In this document: piece by piece, positions 62,047 through 64,000 of the stretch
How positions within the stretch are numbered: the stretch's first letter is position 1
How the letters are laid out: each line of letters begins with the position of its first letter
Source of the DNA: Larus michahellis
Taxonomy: Eukaryota > Chordata > Aves > Charadriiformes > Laridae
NCBI RefSeq assembly: GCF_964199755.1
Contig: NC_133896.1
Location: 102,020,301 to 102,084,300, forward strand
DNA length: 64,000 bases
Direction: 5' to 3'
Position numbers and translations under genes: made by a program
The notes under the pieces: generated by a model
The model's input: only the letters and a program-made list of their open reading frames with translations
Database searches by the model: none
Told to the model about the DNA's origin: nothing

Positions 62047-64000
62047 AATTAACGTTTGTCAAACTTGGAGAGAAGCCCAGGCTGCAAAATTTGGACACAG
62101 AATTCAAAGAGCTCAGAAGCTGGAAATGTTCACATACAGGCTCTTCATTTATGCCTAGTCTTTTTTATAGGTCGTACAGAGATGACTTAATTGGTCTTAC
62201 AGTAACTTATAATTAACAATACAGTGATTTTTATTTTTTTTTATTTCATAGTGCACAGCGGAGCTATACTCGAAAAAAATAGTGCCAATGTTTAAAAGTA
62301 GGCAGGCGTCTGTTTTCCTTTTCAAGAAGAAATTTTCCCTGAAGTTCCTCTCTTTTGGGTAGGGGAAAAGGGGAAGGCTCTTAATGCTGTCAGCAGAAAA
62401 GAGCGAGAATATTTTGACCAGATCTGGGAGTTGTTTTAACAGTTAGTGGTTTCTGAAATTCATGTGAACTTCCTGCACAGCACTCACTGGTGCAAGTTCA
62501 AGTGATTAAGAATGATTAACCTGTGTCATTAATGAAATACTGAATTCTTGGCATAGGATTGAAAGCCGCTATTAAACTCTTGCAATTTCAGTATTAAGCC
62601 ACTATCTCCACAGAAGGTTCTCTATGTGAGAATGGGATTAAGAGGTAAAAATCCAGCCCTTACTTTGCACTTTCTACCAGCACAGCACATAATATTCAGC
62701 AAATCATCCTGTCTGCTGACATTAGAGGAGAATGGGTATTGGAATATTATATTTTTTAAAGACAGTCATGCATGTAACATCACTCAAACATCCTAAATGG
62801 CCTGTAAACAGCACCTCTAATAGGGTACCAAGCACTAAGGCTATTTCCAGTTCCTAGCAGGGCACTTTCATCCATTAGATCCTAGCCTAGAGATAGGATA
62901 GCCCAGGGAAATAAGACAATGAGTCACATTATGAGGTTCAGAGGGATTTCAGAGCCGCAGAAACCCTAAGAAGTAAGACGTTGCTAGTGTTCCTTTTCTG
63001 GAGCTTTGAGGAATACAGGCAGGAGAATGAGCTGGCTGCAGAGGAGCCTTCCTCAGCCACACGTTTCCAAGAGCCAAGTCTCAGCTCTCCCTGAGGCCAC
63101 AGATGAGACTGAACTATTGCAGTGCTCCCAGCAAGGACAAAACCCACGGCTTCTCTGACCAGATTCAGCAAATGAAACTCCTTGTTTGTCCTTCTGCGCT
63201 ACTTCTAGCTCCATCTACAGTGAGCTTCTATTTTCCTTCTAGATGACATGTAACAGTGGCACCGTGCCTCCATGCTGACGTATTTCAGAGGACGGAAAAT
63301 GTTAACAGACCTTGGAAGAGGAGCACTGTATATGAAAGTGAGCTCTTACGAAAGTCCTTCTGCCCCAAATACTCTTCAGAAGACGACTGTTGTATAGCAC
63401 AGCACAGCCTCACGTGCATCCTACTAACTTAGGGACACCTTCATTTTTTTGGTCTTCAGTTCTGACATTGCATTTGCTAATAAGCAACGTATGAAATCAT
63501 GTGAATCAAGTGATTTAATTCTAACGTGGCTTCTGCTTCCTGCATTGATCCAGCAGTGGAATAATTACACAGATAATTGCTTTTTTAGAACAGCCTTTCA
63601 GGCTGCTTGTGACAGACCTCATTGCTCTCCTCATGCTTTTAAGGCGGGCGGTGTGGCTGCTTGCTGGATCAGTGAGACTGCTTTCAGAGCAGGGTCAAGT
63701 AATTTTCCTGTCAAAGTGGGCAAATGGCTTGCTTTGCCAGATGACAATTAAGGGCCACGTATCACTCTTGAGACAACAAAAGTGTCCTGCTTAGATTAAT
63801 GCAGTTTCAGACAGTACCGTGAAAAATAATGTAGATCCATTACATATAATTAGCACGCTATTTAAGAATTACTTTGGCATGAAGGAGGCTAGCTTGTCTT
63901 CTGGAGATTTTTCTACCACATTGGAGGGTTTTTGGCCATGCTTGTCTCAACAGATTCACTTCTAATGGAATAAGAGGCTCTATTCATAAGGGAAGGTTTT

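Larger units (their letters stand above)
49121..64000. other. Upstream flank of CD47, no gene seen
   Basis: About 15 kb with short simple repeats only. The longest frame (57466-58095, plus, 209 codons) is rich in Leu, Pro and Phe because the DNA is pyrimidine-rich; it matches no family I know. No IFT57 exon (the mammalian upstream neighbour) was recognised. No CR1 copy was recognised here either, unlike the other flank. Confidence 0.6.

Overview
The window is vertebrate nuclear DNA, almost certainly from a bird. It holds several chicken-repeat-1 (CR1) LINE copies, including typical CR1 3' ends, and one intron-rich vertebrate gene. The species cannot be named from the sequence alone.

The only protein gene I can support is CD47 (integrin-associated protein), on the minus strand. 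I assembled it exon by exon from splice sites, reading phase and similarity to mammalian CD47. Exon 1 (start codon and signal peptide) lies at 48063-48108 inside a CpG-rich promoter region. The IgV exon is 44089-44439, and five membrane-segment exons run from 40417 down to 32968. Three short cytoplasmic-tail exons lie at 31480-31511, 29079-29103 and 28392-28419. The long 3' UTR ends near 23.52 kb with an AATAAA signal. All membrane exons are joined in phase 1, as in mammals. The assembled product is about 317 residues (human: 323).

Layout: 1-18.9 kb is non-coding flank downstream of CD47, with two CR1 3' fragments, several microsatellites and a 298-bp pure pyrimidine tract. 18.9-20.8 kb is a rearranged CR1 cluster. 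20.8-23.5 kb is AT-rich flank. 23.5-48.1 kb is CD47; its intron 3 carries an antisense CR1 with a 307-codon open reverse-transcriptase frame, and its intron 2 carries a purine-rich tract. 47.5-49.1 kb is the CpG island. 49.1-64 kb is upstream flank in which I recognise no exon.

The most interesting points are in the CD47 cytoplasmic tail. One tail exon keeps the mammalian length and phase but has an almost entirely different sequence. The last tail exon appears to carry four extra bases that change the C-terminus. A possible extra terminal exon lies in intron 7. No prokaryote-type system, tRNA, rRNA or CRISPR array was seen.
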